Part shown: in pieces, positions 25,251-33,922 of the stretch
Numbering within the stretch: position 1 is the first letter of the stretch
How the letters are laid out: each line of letters opens with the position of its first letter
DNA from: RAM1 sp041905405
Lineage (GTDB): Bacteria; Pseudomonadota; Gammaproteobacteria; Burkholderiales; Burkholderiaceae_C
DNA: 64,000 nucleotides
Assembly (NCBI GenBank): GCA_041905405.1
Contig: JAYRLC010000010.1
Coordinates: 1 to 64,000 of the forward strand
Direction of reading: 5' to 3'
Notes under the pieces: model-generated
What the model saw: only the letters and a program-made list of their open reading frames with translations
Told to the model about the DNA's origin: nothing
Databases searched by the model: none
Translations under genes and position numbers: made by a program

Positions 25251-26612
25251 ATGTCGGAACTGCGGACCATCATGCGCCACGCCGGCACGGTGCTGGCCGG
25301 CCAACTCGCCGTCATGGCGTTCGGCGTGACCGACACGCTGGTGGCCGGGCGCTTTTCAGCGCAGGCGCTGGCAGCACTGTCGGTGGGCTCGGCCATCTAC
25401 ATCAGCATCTTCATCGCGCTCAACGGCGTGATGCAGGCCCTGCTGCCGGTCTGGGCCGAGCTGCGCGGCGCAGGCCGTGATGCGGAGGTTGGCCGTTCCG
25501 TGCGGCAGGCCCTGTACCTGGCGCTGGTGGTCATGGTGCTGGGTGTCGCCGGTCTGCTGCTGCCCGGGCCGCTCATGCACTGGACCGAAGTGCCGCCCGC
25601 GCTGCAGGCCGAGGTGCGCGGTTATCTGGCCATCCTGGCGCTGGCCATTCCGCCGTCGCTGCTGTTTCGCATGTACGCCACGCTGAACCAGAGCCTGGGC
25701 CGGCCATTGCTGGTGACCTGGGTGCAGGTCGGTTCGCTGGCGGTGAAGGTGCCGCTGTCGATCTGGTTCACCTTTGGCGGGCTGGGCGTGCCGGCCATGG
25801 GGCTGGCCGGGTGTGCCTGGGCGACACTCATCGTGGCATACCTCATGTGCGCCCTGGCCCTGTGGCTGCTGCGCACCGATCCCCTGTACCGCCCCTACCG
25901 CATCTGGCAGCCGCTGCAGCGGCCCGACTGGCAGGCCATCGGCCGCTTTGCGCGGCTGGGCGTGCCCACCGGGCTGGCCATTCTGGTGGAGGTGACGTCG
26001 TATTCGCTCATGGCGCTGTTCATTGCGCGCCAGGGCACCGTGGCCACGGCCGCGCACCAGATCGCGTCCAACCTGGTGGGCGTGCTGTACATGATGCCGC
26101 TGTCCCTGGGCATCGCCGTCAGCGCGCGCGTGAGCTGGTGGCTGGGCGCGGGCGACGCCGCACGCGCCCGGCTGGCGCTGCGGCTGGGCCTGAAGCTCAC
26201 GCTGTTGCTGGCGCTGTGCAGCGCGGCACTGCTGGTGCTGGCGCATGAACCGCTGGCGCGGCTGTATGCGGGCGCCAATGCGCAGGTGGCCGCCGTGGCG
26301 GCGGGGCTGCTGGTGTGGGTAGCGGCCTACCATGTGGCCGACGCCGTGCAGGCGGTGTGCGTTTTCATCCTGCGCAGCTACGGTGTGGCTGTGGCCACGC
26401 TGCTGGTCTATGGCGTTTTGCTGTGGGGGGTCGGCCTGGGCGGGGGCTATCTGCTGGCCTACACGGGGCTGGGCCCCCTGGCGCCGCTGAATGCGCCGTC
26501 CGCATTCTGGGCCGCGGCCGTGCTGGCGCTGGTGCTGACGGCGGCGGCCTTTATTGCGCTGCTGTGGCGCTCGGTACAGCGCCATCGGCTTTCGTTGCCG
26601 GCGACGGCCTGA
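25251..26612 (+). CDS. MATE-family multidrug/toxin exporter
   Basis: 453 residues with twelve hydrophobic segments in two related halves. The N-terminal MRHAGTVLAGQLAVMAFGVTDTLVAGRFS is typical of NorM-like MATE proteins: helix 1 followed by a D-T-x-x-x-G-R motif. The second half repeats it less strictly (GVPTGLAILVEVTSYSLMALFIARQG). MATE proteins export cationic drugs in exchange for Na+ or H+. The 3' end overlaps the convergent phoR gene by 62 bp. It may be co-transcribed with the glycosyltransferase gene. Confidence 0.9.
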   Translation: MSELRTIMRHAGTVLAGQLAVMAFGVTDTLVAGRFSAQALAALSVGSAIYISIFIALNGVMQALLPVWAELRGAGRDAEVGRSVRQALYLALVVMVLGVAGLLLPGPLMHWTEVPPALQAEVRGYLAILALAIPPSLLFRMYATLNQSLGRPLLVTWVQVGSLAVKVPLSIWFTFGGLGVPAMGLAGCAWATLIVAYLMCALALWLLRTDPLYRPYRIWQPLQRPDWQAIGRFARLGVPTGLAILVEVTSYSLMALFIARQGTVATAAHQIASNLVGVLYMMPLSLGIAVSARVSWWLGAGDAARARLALRLGLKLTLLLALCSAALLVLAHEPLARLYAGANAQVAAVAAGLLVWVAAYHVADAVQAVCVFILRSYGVAVATLLVYGVLLWGVGLGGGYLLAYTGLGPLAPLNAPSAFWAAAVLALVLTAAAFIALLWRSVQRHRLSLPATA

Positions 26613-27912
26613 GCCGGGACGCCGGCAGCACGATCGCAAAGGTCGAGCCGGCGCCGGGCGTGCTGTCGATGCGCAGTTCGGCGCCGTGGCGCTGCAGCAC
26701 ATGCTTGACGATGGCCAGGCCCAGGCCGGTGCCGCCCGTTTCGCGCGACCGGCTGCGGTCCACCCTGTAGAAGCGCTCGGTCAGCCGCGAAATGTGCTCG
26801 GGCTCGATGCCCGGACCGCTGTCCTTGACCGAAAACTCACCCCGCCCGTCCGCCAGTGCCTGCCAGCGCAGTTCCACGCAGCCGCCGGCCGGCGTGTAGC
26901 GGATGGCGTTGCTCACCAGGTTGGACATGGCGCTTTGCAATTCGCTGGCCGAGCCCGCGACCTCCACCGCCGGCAGCGCGCTGACCTTCATCACATGGGG
27001 CTTGCCCTGCGTGAGCAGCGCGGACAGCGAGCGGCCTTCCTGCTCGCACTGCGCGACGAACGCGGCCAGCGGCGTCCAGTCGCCGCCGCCCGGCGGCGGG
27101 CTGCCCTCCAGTCGCGACAGCGTGAGCAGGTCGTTCACCAGCGTCTGCATGCGGTGCGCCTGCTGGGACATGAGCGCCAGGTAGCGCTGGCGCTCAGCGT
27201 CACCCAGCGGCAGGGTCTGCAGCGTTTCCACAAAGCCGGCCAGCACGGTGAGCGGCGTGCGGATTTCGTGCGACACATTGGCCACGAAGTCGCGCCGCAT
27301 GGCCTCGGCCTGTTCCACGGCCGTCACGTCGCGGCTGAGCAGCAGGCGGCGGTTGCCGGCGTAGGGATGGGCCTGCACCGACAGCTTCAGCGGCGCCGAC
27401 CCGGCCACGGGCACCGTCAGCACCACGTCGCGGCTGTAGTTCCAGGACGCCATGTAGGCGGCAAATGCCGGGTCGCGCACCAGGTTGCCGATGTGCTGCA
27501 GCTGGTCGCGCCGTGCGTCAAAGCCGAAGTGGTTGGCGGCCGTCTGGTTGCACCATTCGATGCGGGCCTTTTCGTCCAGCAGCACCACGCCGTTGGGCGA
27601 GTTTTCCAGCGCGACCAGAAACTCCTGCAGCCTGGCTTCGCTCTGGCGGATCTGGGCTTCGCGGTCACGCAGCAGCCGCTGCACGCGCTGCGCCAGCTCA
27701 CCCCAGATGCCGCCGGCACGCCGGGGCAGCGTGGCGATCGCGTCGGCCTTGATGGCCGCCAGCACGCGCCGGCCGCGCCAGCGTTCGAGCAGCATGCGCG
27801 CCAGCACGACCACCAGCGCGCCTTCGGCCGCGTGAGCCCAGCCCAGCATCCAGCCGGTCACCGCGGCCGCGGCGCAGGCCAAGACCACGAACAGAACGAA
27901 ACGCAGATCCAT
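26551..27912 (-). CDS. phoR: Phosphate regulon sensor histidine kinase PhoR
   Basis: 453 residues. Two close N-terminal membrane helices (about 5-40), a linker, a PAS domain (about 90-200, LVALENSPNGVVLLDEKARIEW), HisKA with the phosphorylated His in VANVSHEIRTPLTVL, then HATPase motifs NLVSNAIRYTP, DSGPGIEP, and GGTGLGLAIVKH. The small periplasmic part fits PhoR, which reads phosphate status through Pst/PhoU and not by binding phosphate itself. It is last in the pst-pho operon, 66 bases after phoB. Its 3' end overlaps the convergent MATE gene. Confidence 0.95.
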   Translation of the reverse strand: MDLRFVLFVVLACAAAAVTGWMLGWAHAAEGALVVVLARMLLERWRGRRVLAAIKADAIATLPRRAGGIWGELAQRVQRLLRDREAQIRQSEARLQEFLVALENSPNGVVLLDEKARIEWCNQTAANHFGFDARRDQLQHIGNLVRDPAFAAYMASWNYSRDVVLTVPVAGSAPLKLSVQAHPYAGNRRLLLSRDVTAVEQAEAMRRDFVANVSHEIRTPLTVLAGFVETLQTLPLGDAERQRYLALMSQQAHRMQTLVNDLLTLSRLEGSPPPGGGDWTPLAAFVAQCEQEGRSLSALLTQGKPHVMKVSALPAVEVAGSASELQSAMSNLVSNAIRYTPAGGCVELRWQALADGRGEFSVKDSGPGIEPEHISRLTERFYRVDRSRSRETGGTGLGLAIVKHVLQRHGAELRIDSTPGAGSTFAIVLPASRLRPSPATKADGAVPSATAAQ

Positions 27913-27978
27913 CGGGGGACGTTAGCACAGGACCGCCGGCACAGGCCGCGCACGCGGCCGGGCGTGCCGCAGGCCGTT

Positions 27979-28692
27979 TCAGGCTTGGGCGGAGCTGGGT
28001 ATGGATGCCTGCGCCGTCAGCCGGTAGCCCGCCCCGCGCACGGTCTCCACCATGGCGCCGGCCACGCCCAGCGCTTCGCGCAGGCGCTTGACGTGCACGT
28101 CCACCGTGCGCTCCTCGATGAAGACATGGTCGCCCCAGACCTTGTCCAGCAACTGGCCGCGGCTGTGCACGCGCTCGGGGTGCTTCATGAAGTAGTGCAG
28201 CAGCTTGAACTCGGTCGGGCCGACCTTCAGCGGGTGGCCCTGCCAGTGCACGCGGTGGGTGGCGGCGTCCAGCGCCAGTTCGCCGATGGTCACGCTGTCG
28301 GCCACCTGTTCGGGCGCGCGGCGGCGCAGCACGGCGCGGATGCGGGCCAGCAGCTCCTGGGTGGAAAACGGCTTGGTGATGTAGTCGTCGGCCCCGGCAT
28401 CCAGCCCGGCGACCTTGTCGGGCTCGTCGCCGCGGGCCGTGAGCATGAGGATCGGAATGCTTTTGGTCCGCGCGTCGGCCCGCCATTTCCTGGCCAGCTG
28501 CACGCCGCTTTGGCCCGGCAGCATCCAGTCCAGCAGGATGGCGTCGGGCAGCACGGCGTCCAGTTCGCGCTGCGCCGACGCGCCGTCTTCCGCCCACACC
28601 GGCTGGAAGCCGTTGTGGCGCAGGTTCACGGCGATCAGCTCGGCGATCGGCGATTCGTCTTCAACGATCAGGACGCGGGGTTGTTGCTTCAT
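27979..28692 (-). CDS. phoB: Phosphate regulon response regulator PhoB
   Basis: 237 residues, OmpR/PhoB class. The receiver domain has VLIVEDESP (acidic pocket), phospho-acceptor Asp in AILLDWMLPGQSG, and Lys in DDYITKPFS. The C-terminal winged helix has LKVGPTEFKLLHYFMKHPERV and the recognition region EERTVDVHVKRLREAL. PhoB binds 7-bp direct half-sites repeated every 11 bp. Such sites are present in this window at 33264, 33319, 41275 and 44158. It lies 17 bases after phoU. Confidence 0.96.
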   Translation of the reverse strand: MKQQPRVLIVEDESPIAELIAVNLRHNGFQPVWAEDGASAQRELDAVLPDAILLDWMLPGQSGVQLARKWRADARTKSIPILMLTARGDEPDKVAGLDAGADDYITKPFSTQELLARIRAVLRRRAPEQVADSVTIGELALDAATHRVHWQGHPLKVGPTEFKLLHYFMKHPERVHSRGQLLDKVWGDHVFIEERTVDVHVKRLREALGVAGAMVETVRGAGYRLTAQASIPSSAQA

Positions 28693-28709
28693 GGGTGACT
28701 GGATGGCCT

Positions 28710-29411
28710 TTACTGCACCGCCGACTCGATCTGCTCCATCGTGGTGTGCCGCACGTCGGCGCCCTTGACGATGTAGATGATGAATTCTGCGATGTTTTTG
28801 GCATGGTCGCCAATACGTTCGATGGCCTTGGCCACGAACAGGAGGTCCAGGCTGGCGGAGATCGTGCGCGGGTCTTCCATCATGTAGGTGATGAGTTTGC
28901 GCACAAAGCCGTCGAATTCCTGGTCGATCAGGCCGTCGTCCTTGAGGATGGACACGGCCACGCTGGTGTCCAGCCGCGCGAACGCGTCCAGCGCACGGCG
29001 CAGCAGGCCCGATGCCAGGTCGGCCGCCACGCGCAGGTCCGATGACGGCAGCGAGCGGGCGGCGCCGCTTTCGATGATGGACTTGACCATGCGGGCGATC
29101 TTCTCGGCCTCGTCGCCCACGCGCTCCAGGTTGGCGGTGGTTTTGGAGATGGCGATCAGCAGGCGCAGGTCGCGCGCCGTCGGCTGGCGGCGGCCGATGA
29201 TGGACGACAACTCGCGGTCGATTTCGACCTCCATCGTGTTCACGCGGCCTTCGGTCTCCAGCACCTGGCTGGCCGCCTCGGCGCTGAACTGCGACAGCGC
29301 GTAGATGGCCTGGCGAATCTGTGATTCGACCAGCCCGCCAAGCTCCATGACGCGGGAAGAAACGCCGTTGAGCTCGGCGTCGAACTGGGTGGAAAGGTGT
29401 TTGTCGGGCAT
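28710..29411 (-). CDS. phoU: Phosphate-signalling protein PhoU
   Basis: 233 residues from ATG 29411 (MPDKHLSTQFDAELN); the longer open frame is pstB shadow. It consists of two similar three-helix bundles with the family metal-site motifs around RVGDEAEKIARMV and ERIGDHAKNIAEFII. PhoU links the Pst transporter to PhoR and keeps the regulon off when phosphate is plentiful. It lies between pstB and phoB. Confidence 0.96.
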   Translation of the reverse strand: MPDKHLSTQFDAELNGVSSRVMELGGLVESQIRQAIYALSQFSAEAASQVLETEGRVNTMEVEIDRELSSIIGRRQPTARDLRLLIAISKTTANLERVGDEAEKIARMVKSIIESGAARSLPSSDLRVAADLASGLLRRALDAFARLDTSVAVSILKDDGLIDQEFDGFVRKLITYMMEDPRTISASLDLLFVAKAIERIGDHAKNIAEFIIYIVKGADVRHTTMEQIESAVQ

Positions 29412-29434
29412 GTGAATGGCTCCCTGTTGCCGCG

Positions 29435-30214
29435 TCAGCCGAAGCGGCCGGTGATGTAGTCTTCCGTCTCTTTGCGGGTCGGCTTGAAGAACATCTGTTC
29501 CGTCGCGCCGAATTCCACCAGGTCGCCCAGGTACATGTAGGCCGTGTAGTCGCTGCAACGGGCGGCCTGCTGCATGTTGTGGGTCACGATCACCACGGTG
29601 TAGTCGCTCTTGAGCTCGGCGATCAGCTCCTCGACCTTGCCGGTGGAGATCGGGTCCAGCGCCGAGCAGGGTTCGTCCAGCAACAGCACTTCGGGCTTGA
29701 TCGCGATGCCGCGTGCAATGCACAGGCGCTGCTGCTGGCCGCCGGACAGGCTCGCGCCGTTCTGGTTGAGCTTGTCTTTCACCTCCAGCCACAGGGCCGC
29801 CTTGCGCAGCGCCCATTCGACGCGCTCGTCCATGTCGGCCGGGCTCAGGTCCTCGAACAGGCGCACGCCGAAGGCGATGTTGTCGTAGATGGACATCGGG
29901 AACGGCGTGGGCTTCTGGAACACCATGCCGACCTTGGCACGGATCAGGGCAACGTCTTCCTTGCTGGTCAGCAGGTTGTCGCCGTCCAGCATGACCTTGC
30001 CTTCGGCGCGCTGCTCGGGGTACAGCTCGAACATGCGGTTGAAGATGCGCAGCAGCGTGGACTTGCCACAGCCCGAGGGACCAATGAAGGCCGTGACCTT
30101 CTTTTCCGGGATTTCCAGGTTGATGTTCTTCAGCGCGTGGAATTTGCCGTAGTAGAAGTCCAGGCCCTGCACCGAGATCTTGGATTGCTCTTTATGGGTG
30201 GTCAGAGTGTTCAT
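29435..30214 (-). CDS. pstB: Phosphate ABC transporter ATP-binding protein PstB
   Basis: 259 residues. Walker A GPSGCGKSTLLR, Q-loop VFQKPTPFPMSIYDNIAFG, signature LSGGQQQRLCIARG, Walker B VLLLDEPCSALDP, H-loop VIVTHNMQQAAR. The motif FPMSIYDNIAFG is specific to PstB. It energises high-affinity phosphate uptake by PstSCA. It starts 11 bases after pstA. Confidence 0.97.
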   Translation of the reverse strand: MNTLTTHKEQSKISVQGLDFYYGKFHALKNINLEIPEKKVTAFIGPSGCGKSTLLRIFNRMFELYPEQRAEGKVMLDGDNLLTSKEDVALIRAKVGMVFQKPTPFPMSIYDNIAFGVRLFEDLSPADMDERVEWALRKAALWLEVKDKLNQNGASLSGGQQQRLCIARGIAIKPEVLLLDEPCSALDPISTGKVEELIAELKSDYTVVIVTHNMQQAARCSDYTAYMYLGDLVEFGATEQMFFKPTRKETEDYITGRFG

Positions 30215-30225
30215 GTTGTGTTCTT

Positions 30226-31119
30226 TCAGTTCTTACCGGAGGTGAGAACGCGGGCCAGGATGTTCAGGCCCAGCACGGCCAGGGTGATCAGGAAGACGCC
30301 GGCCCAGGCCAGTTGTTGCCAGTTTTCGTACGGGCTCATGGCGAACTTGAAGATGGTTACGGGCAGGCTGGCCATCGGCTCGCTCAGGCTGGATGTCCAG
30401 AACTGGTTGTTCAACGCGGTGAACAGGAGCGGCGCGGTCTCACCGGCAATGCGGGCCACGGCCAGCAGCACACCCGTCACCACCCCCGCGCGGGCGGCGC
30501 GCAACGTGATGAGCGTGATGACCTTCCACTTGGGCGTGCCCAGCGCGTAGGCCGCTTCGCGCAGGCCGGCGGGCACCAGCTGCAGCATGTTCTCGGTCGT
30601 GCGGATGACCACCGGAATCACGATCAGCGCCAGCGCGATCACGCCGGCCCAGCCCGAATAGGTCTTGAACCGCGCCACCACGATGGCATACACGAACAGG
30701 CCGATCACGATGGACGGCGCCGACAGCAGGATGTCGTTGACAAAGCGCGTGACTTCGGCGAGCCAGCCCTTGGGGTCGTATTCGGCCAGGTAGATGCCGG
30801 CCAGGATGCCCACGGGCGTGCCCACACAGGTGGCCAGCGACACCATCAGGAACGAGCCATAGATGGCGTTGGCGATGCCGCCGACCTCGTTGGGGGGCGG
30901 GGTGGACTGCGTGAACGTGGCCAGCGCCAGACCGCCCACGCCCAGGCGGACGGTTTCCCACAGGATCCACGCCAGCCAGAACAGGCCGAAGGCCATGGCG
31001 GCAAGCGACAGGGTCAGCGCGATCTGGTTCACGCGCTTGCGGCTGTTGTATTTGGCCTGGCGCGCGGCGGCCAGGTCGGACTTCTTGAGCAGTTGCTGCC
31101 CGGTGCCCGTGGTACTCAT
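30226..31119 (-). CDS. pstA: Phosphate ABC transporter permease PstA
   Basis: 297 residues with six membrane helices. The EAA-type cytoplasmic loop (LREAAYALGTPKWKVITLITL) couples to PstB. ATGA overlap with pstC at 31116-31119. Confidence 0.96.
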   Translation of the reverse strand: MSTTGTGQQLLKKSDLAAARQAKYNSRKRVNQIALTLSLAAMAFGLFWLAWILWETVRLGVGGLALATFTQSTPPPNEVGGIANAIYGSFLMVSLATCVGTPVGILAGIYLAEYDPKGWLAEVTRFVNDILLSAPSIVIGLFVYAIVVARFKTYSGWAGVIALALIVIPVVIRTTENMLQLVPAGLREAAYALGTPKWKVITLITLRAARAGVVTGVLLAVARIAGETAPLLFTALNNQFWTSSLSEPMASLPVTIFKFAMSPYENWQQLAWAGVFLITLAVLGLNILARVLTSGKN

Positions 31120-32126
31120 GAACGCGCTCCTTCGCCCTTGCGCAGCTGGGCCAGCAGAAGCTTGGACAGCGACAGCACGACGAACGTGATGAAGAACAGG
31201 ACCAGACCCAGGTAGATCAGCGCCGCCTCGTGCAGGCCGCCACCGGCTTCGGCGAACTCGTTGGCCAGGGCCGAGGTGATGCTGTTGGCCGCCTGGAACA
31301 GGCTCAGCGAATCGAGCTGGTTGAAGTTGCCGATCACGAACGTCACGGCCATGGTTTCACCTAGAGCGCGGCCCAGGCCCAGCATGATGCCGCCGATGAC
31401 GCCGGCCTTGGTGTAGGGCAGCACGACCTTGAACACGACTTCCCAGGTCGTCGAACCCAGGCCGTAGGCGGACTCCTTCAGCAGCGTGGGCGTCACTTCG
31501 AACACGTCACGCATGACGGAGGCGATGAAGGGAATGATCATGATGGCCAGGATGATCCCGGCCGACAGGATGCCGATGCCCACCGGCGGGCCCGACACCA
31601 GCGCACCCAGGTACGGCACGCCGCCCAGCAGGTTCTGCAGCGGCTGCTGCACATAGGTGGCCAGGATGGGGCCGAACACCAGCAGGCCCCACATGCCGTA
31701 CACGATGGACGGCACGGCCGCCAGCAGCTCGATGGCCGTGCCCAGCGGACGCTTGAGCCAGGCCGGCGACAGCTCGGTCAGGAACAGTGCGATGCCGAAG
31801 CTCACCGGCACCGCAATCAGCAGCGCGATCAGGGACGTGGCCAGCGTGCCGTAGATCATCACCAGCCCGCCGTACTCGTTCTGCACCGGGTCCCAGACCG
31901 TGCTGGTCAGAAAGCCCAGCCCGTACTTGTGGATCGCGGGCCAGGCGCCGGCCACCAGCGACAGCAGGATGCCGATCAGCAGCGCCAGGGTGAGCAGCGC
32001 CGCGCCCTTGGCCGCCCAGGCAAACAGCCGGTCCGCCATGGGGCCGCTGCGCACCGGGCGCCGGGAGGGAGGGGTTGTCGCTGACAAGTTGAAAGGGGCC
32101 TCATTGGCCGGAAGGGTTGAAGACAC
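31116..32126 (-). CDS. pstC: Phosphate ABC transporter permease PstC
   Basis: 336 residues with six membrane helices after a Ser/Pro-rich cytoplasmic N-terminus of about 30 residues. The coupling loop is LKESAYGLGSTTWEVVFKVVL. It begins 18 bases after pstS and overlaps pstA by four bases. Confidence 0.96.
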   Translation of the reverse strand: MSSTLPANEAPFNLSATTPPSRRPVRSGPMADRLFAWAAKGAALLTLALLIGILLSLVAGAWPAIHKYGLGFLTSTVWDPVQNEYGGLVMIYGTLATSLIALLIAVPVSFGIALFLTELSPAWLKRPLGTAIELLAAVPSIVYGMWGLLVFGPILATYVQQPLQNLLGGVPYLGALVSGPPVGIGILSAGIILAIMIIPFIASVMRDVFEVTPTLLKESAYGLGSTTWEVVFKVVLPYTKAGVIGGIMLGLGRALGETMAVTFVIGNFNQLDSLSLFQAANSITSALANEFAEAGGGLHEAALIYLGLVLFFITFVVLSLSKLLLAQLRKGEGARS

Positions 32127-32144
32127 GCTGAGGCCCTTTTTTCT

Positions 32145-33191
32145 TTAGCGGAATGCCACCGACTTGCCGGAAGCATCCTTGATGTTGTCCGTCCAAGCCT
32201 TGGCGATGGCGCCCTTGACGCCGTCGGGCATGGGCACGTAGTCCAGGTCGTCGGCGGTCTTGTCACCGTTCTTGTAGGCCCATTCAAAGAACTTGAGCGA
32301 CGCGGCGGCCTGGGCCGGCTTGTCCTGCTTCGTGTGCATCAGGATGAACGTCGCGCCGGTGATGGGCCACGATTCCTTGCCGGGCTGGTTGGTCAGGATC
32401 TGGTAGAAGCTCTTGGCCCAGTCGGCGCCCGCGGCGGCGGCCTTGAAGGCCTTGTCGTCGGGGGACACGAACGTGCCGTCGGCGTTCTGCATCTGCGCGA
32501 AGGTCAGCTTGTTCTGCTTGACGTAGGCGTATTCCAGATAGCCGATGGAGTTGGGCAGGCGGCCCACGAACGCGGCGACGCCTTCGTTGCCCTTGCCGCC
32601 CGCGCCCACGGGCCAGTTCACGGCCGTGCCTTCGCCAACCTTGGCTTTCCACTCGGCGTTGACCTTGGACAGGTAGTTGGTGAACAGGAAGCTGGTGCCC
32701 GAGCCGTCGGCGCGGCGAACCGGGGCGATGGCGGCGTCAGGCAGCGCCAGGCTGCCGTTCAGCGCCTTGATGGCGGGGTCGTTCCACTTGGCGATCTTGC
32801 CCAGGTAGATGTCGCCCAGCACCTGGCCGTTCAGCTTGAGCTGCCCGGGAGCGATGCCCTTGATGTTCACGACCGGGATCACGCCGCCGATCACGGTGGG
32901 GAACTGCAGCAGCCCCTTGGCCTTGAGCTCGTCGTCTTTCAGGGGGGCGTCGGAAGCACCGAAGTCCACGGTCTTGGCTTCGATCTGCTTCAGGCCGGCG
33001 CCGGAGCCCACGGACTGGTAGTTGATCTTGACGCCGGTGGCTTTGTTGTAGTCGGCGGCCCACTTGGAGTACAGCGGCGCCGGGAAGCTGGCGCCGGCGC
33101 CGGTCACTTCCTGCGCACCAGCCACACCGGCCTGCGACAGGGCCGCCAGGGCGGCAAAAGCAACGGTGGCGAAGCGGAATTTCATGTTCAT
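32145..33191 (-). CDS. pstS: Periplasmic phosphate-binding protein PstS
   Basis: 348 residues from ATG 33191, with AAAGG upstream; a longer frame to 33281 would run through the Pho box. The signal peptide ends near AGVAGAQE. The mature protein shows the phosphate-contacting stretches TGAGASFPAPLYSKW, DFGASDAPL and RRADGSGTSFLFT. It delivers phosphate to PstCA. It is first gene of pstS-pstC-pstA-pstB-phoU-phoB-phoR, driven by the Pho box at 33264-33281. Confidence 0.97.
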   Translation of the reverse strand: MNMKFRFATVAFAALAALSQAGVAGAQEVTGAGASFPAPLYSKWAADYNKATGVKINYQSVGSGAGLKQIEAKTVDFGASDAPLKDDELKAKGLLQFPTVIGGVIPVVNIKGIAPGQLKLNGQVLGDIYLGKIAKWNDPAIKALNGSLALPDAAIAPVRRADGSGTSFLFTNYLSKVNAEWKAKVGEGTAVNWPVGAGGKGNEGVAAFVGRLPNSIGYLEYAYVKQNKLTFAQMQNADGTFVSPDDKAFKAAAAGADWAKSFYQILTNQPGKESWPITGATFILMHTKQDKPAQAAASLKFFEWAYKNGDKTADDLDYVPMPDGVKGAIAKAWTDNIKDASGKSVAFR

Positions 33192-33247
33192 GGATCTGCC
33201 TTTGGAGAAGGGTTGGAAGACACGGTTTGCAACAAAACTTGGAAGCG

Positions 33248-33281
33248 ACTCTAAGAAGCTTTTGTGACAGTGCCGTGACAT
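33248..33281 (-). promoter_or_regulatory. Pho box and -10 of the pst-pho operon
   Basis: Read on the minus strand: ATGTCAC-GGCA-CTGTCAC (33281-33264), two direct half-sites spaced 11 bp, close to the E. coli Pho consensus CTGTCAT-N4-CTGTCAT. After 10 bases comes TAGAGT (33253-33248) as -10. This is the normal PhoB-activated layout in which the Pho box replaces the -35. Confidence 0.88.
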
Positions 33282-33318
33282 GAAGGGGCTGTTTTCCCTC
33301 TGTGGCGCCGCTTTCCGG

Positions 33319-33374
33319 CTGTCACATTCCAGTCACTCGGAAGTCACCAAGCGGTCATCAATGCTCCCTACGCT
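33319..33374 (+). promoter_or_regulatory. Double Pho box driving the fasciclin-protein gene group
   Basis: Four direct half-sites at exact 11-bp steps: CTGTCAC (33319), CAGTCAC (33330), AAGTCAC (33341), CGGTCAT (33352). A -10-like TACGCT (33369-33374) follows after 10 bases. It lies back to back with the pstS Pho box, 37 bp away. Confidence 0.85.
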
Positions 33375-33418
33375 CCCCGGCTGTCCCTCATCCATTCGAC
33401 CCGACGGAGTAACCGCAA

Positions 33419-33907
33419 ATGATTCATTCCAAGCTCGCCCTGGCCGCCCTGCTGGCCGCCGCCCTCGCCGGCTGCGCCACGACCGACGCGCCCAAGGCTC
33501 CCGTGTCTGTCGCCGACACCATCGCCGCCGACCCGGCCCTGAGCACGCTGAACGGCCTGGTCAAGCAAGCCGGCCTGACCGATGCACTCAAGGGCGCCGG
33601 CCCCTACACCGTGTTCGCCCCGACCAACGACGCGTTCAAGGCCGTACCCGCCAAGACCATGGCCGACCTGGCCAAGGACCCGGCCCAACTCAAGGCCGTG
33701 CTGAACTACCACGTCCTGCCGGCCAAGATGACCGCCGCCCAGGTCAAAAACGGGAAGACCAAGACGGCCAACGGCGCCGACCTGCAGCTGTCCAAGGCTG
33801 GCGAGTTCGTGACGGTCGAGGAAGCCCTGGTCCAGACGGCCGACATCAACGCCACCAACGGCGTGGTGCACACCGTCGACCGCGTGCTGATGCCGCCCAA
33901 GCGCTGA
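33419..33907 (+). CDS. Fasciclin (FAS1)-domain lipoprotein, probably Pho-regulated
   Basis: 162 residues. The lipoprotein signal ends in ALAGC (Cys19). A single FAS1 domain follows, with both family motifs: GPYTVFAPTNDAFKAVP (H1) and LNYHVLPAKM, ending NGVVHTVDRVLMPP (H2). FAS1 domains mediate adhesion or binding in many organisms; the role here is unknown. GGAG lies upstream of the ATG. The gene stands directly behind a four-half-site Pho box, so induction under phosphate starvation is predicted. Confidence 0.9.
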   Translation: MIHSKLALAALLAAALAGCATTDAPKAPVSVADTIAADPALSTLNGLVKQAGLTDALKGAGPYTVFAPTNDAFKAVPAKTMADLAKDPAQLKAVLNYHVLPAKMTAAQVKNGKTKTANGADLQLSKAGEFVTVEEALVQTADINATNGVVHTVDRVLMPPKR

Positions 33908-33922
33908 GCCGCCCTCTTCGCA

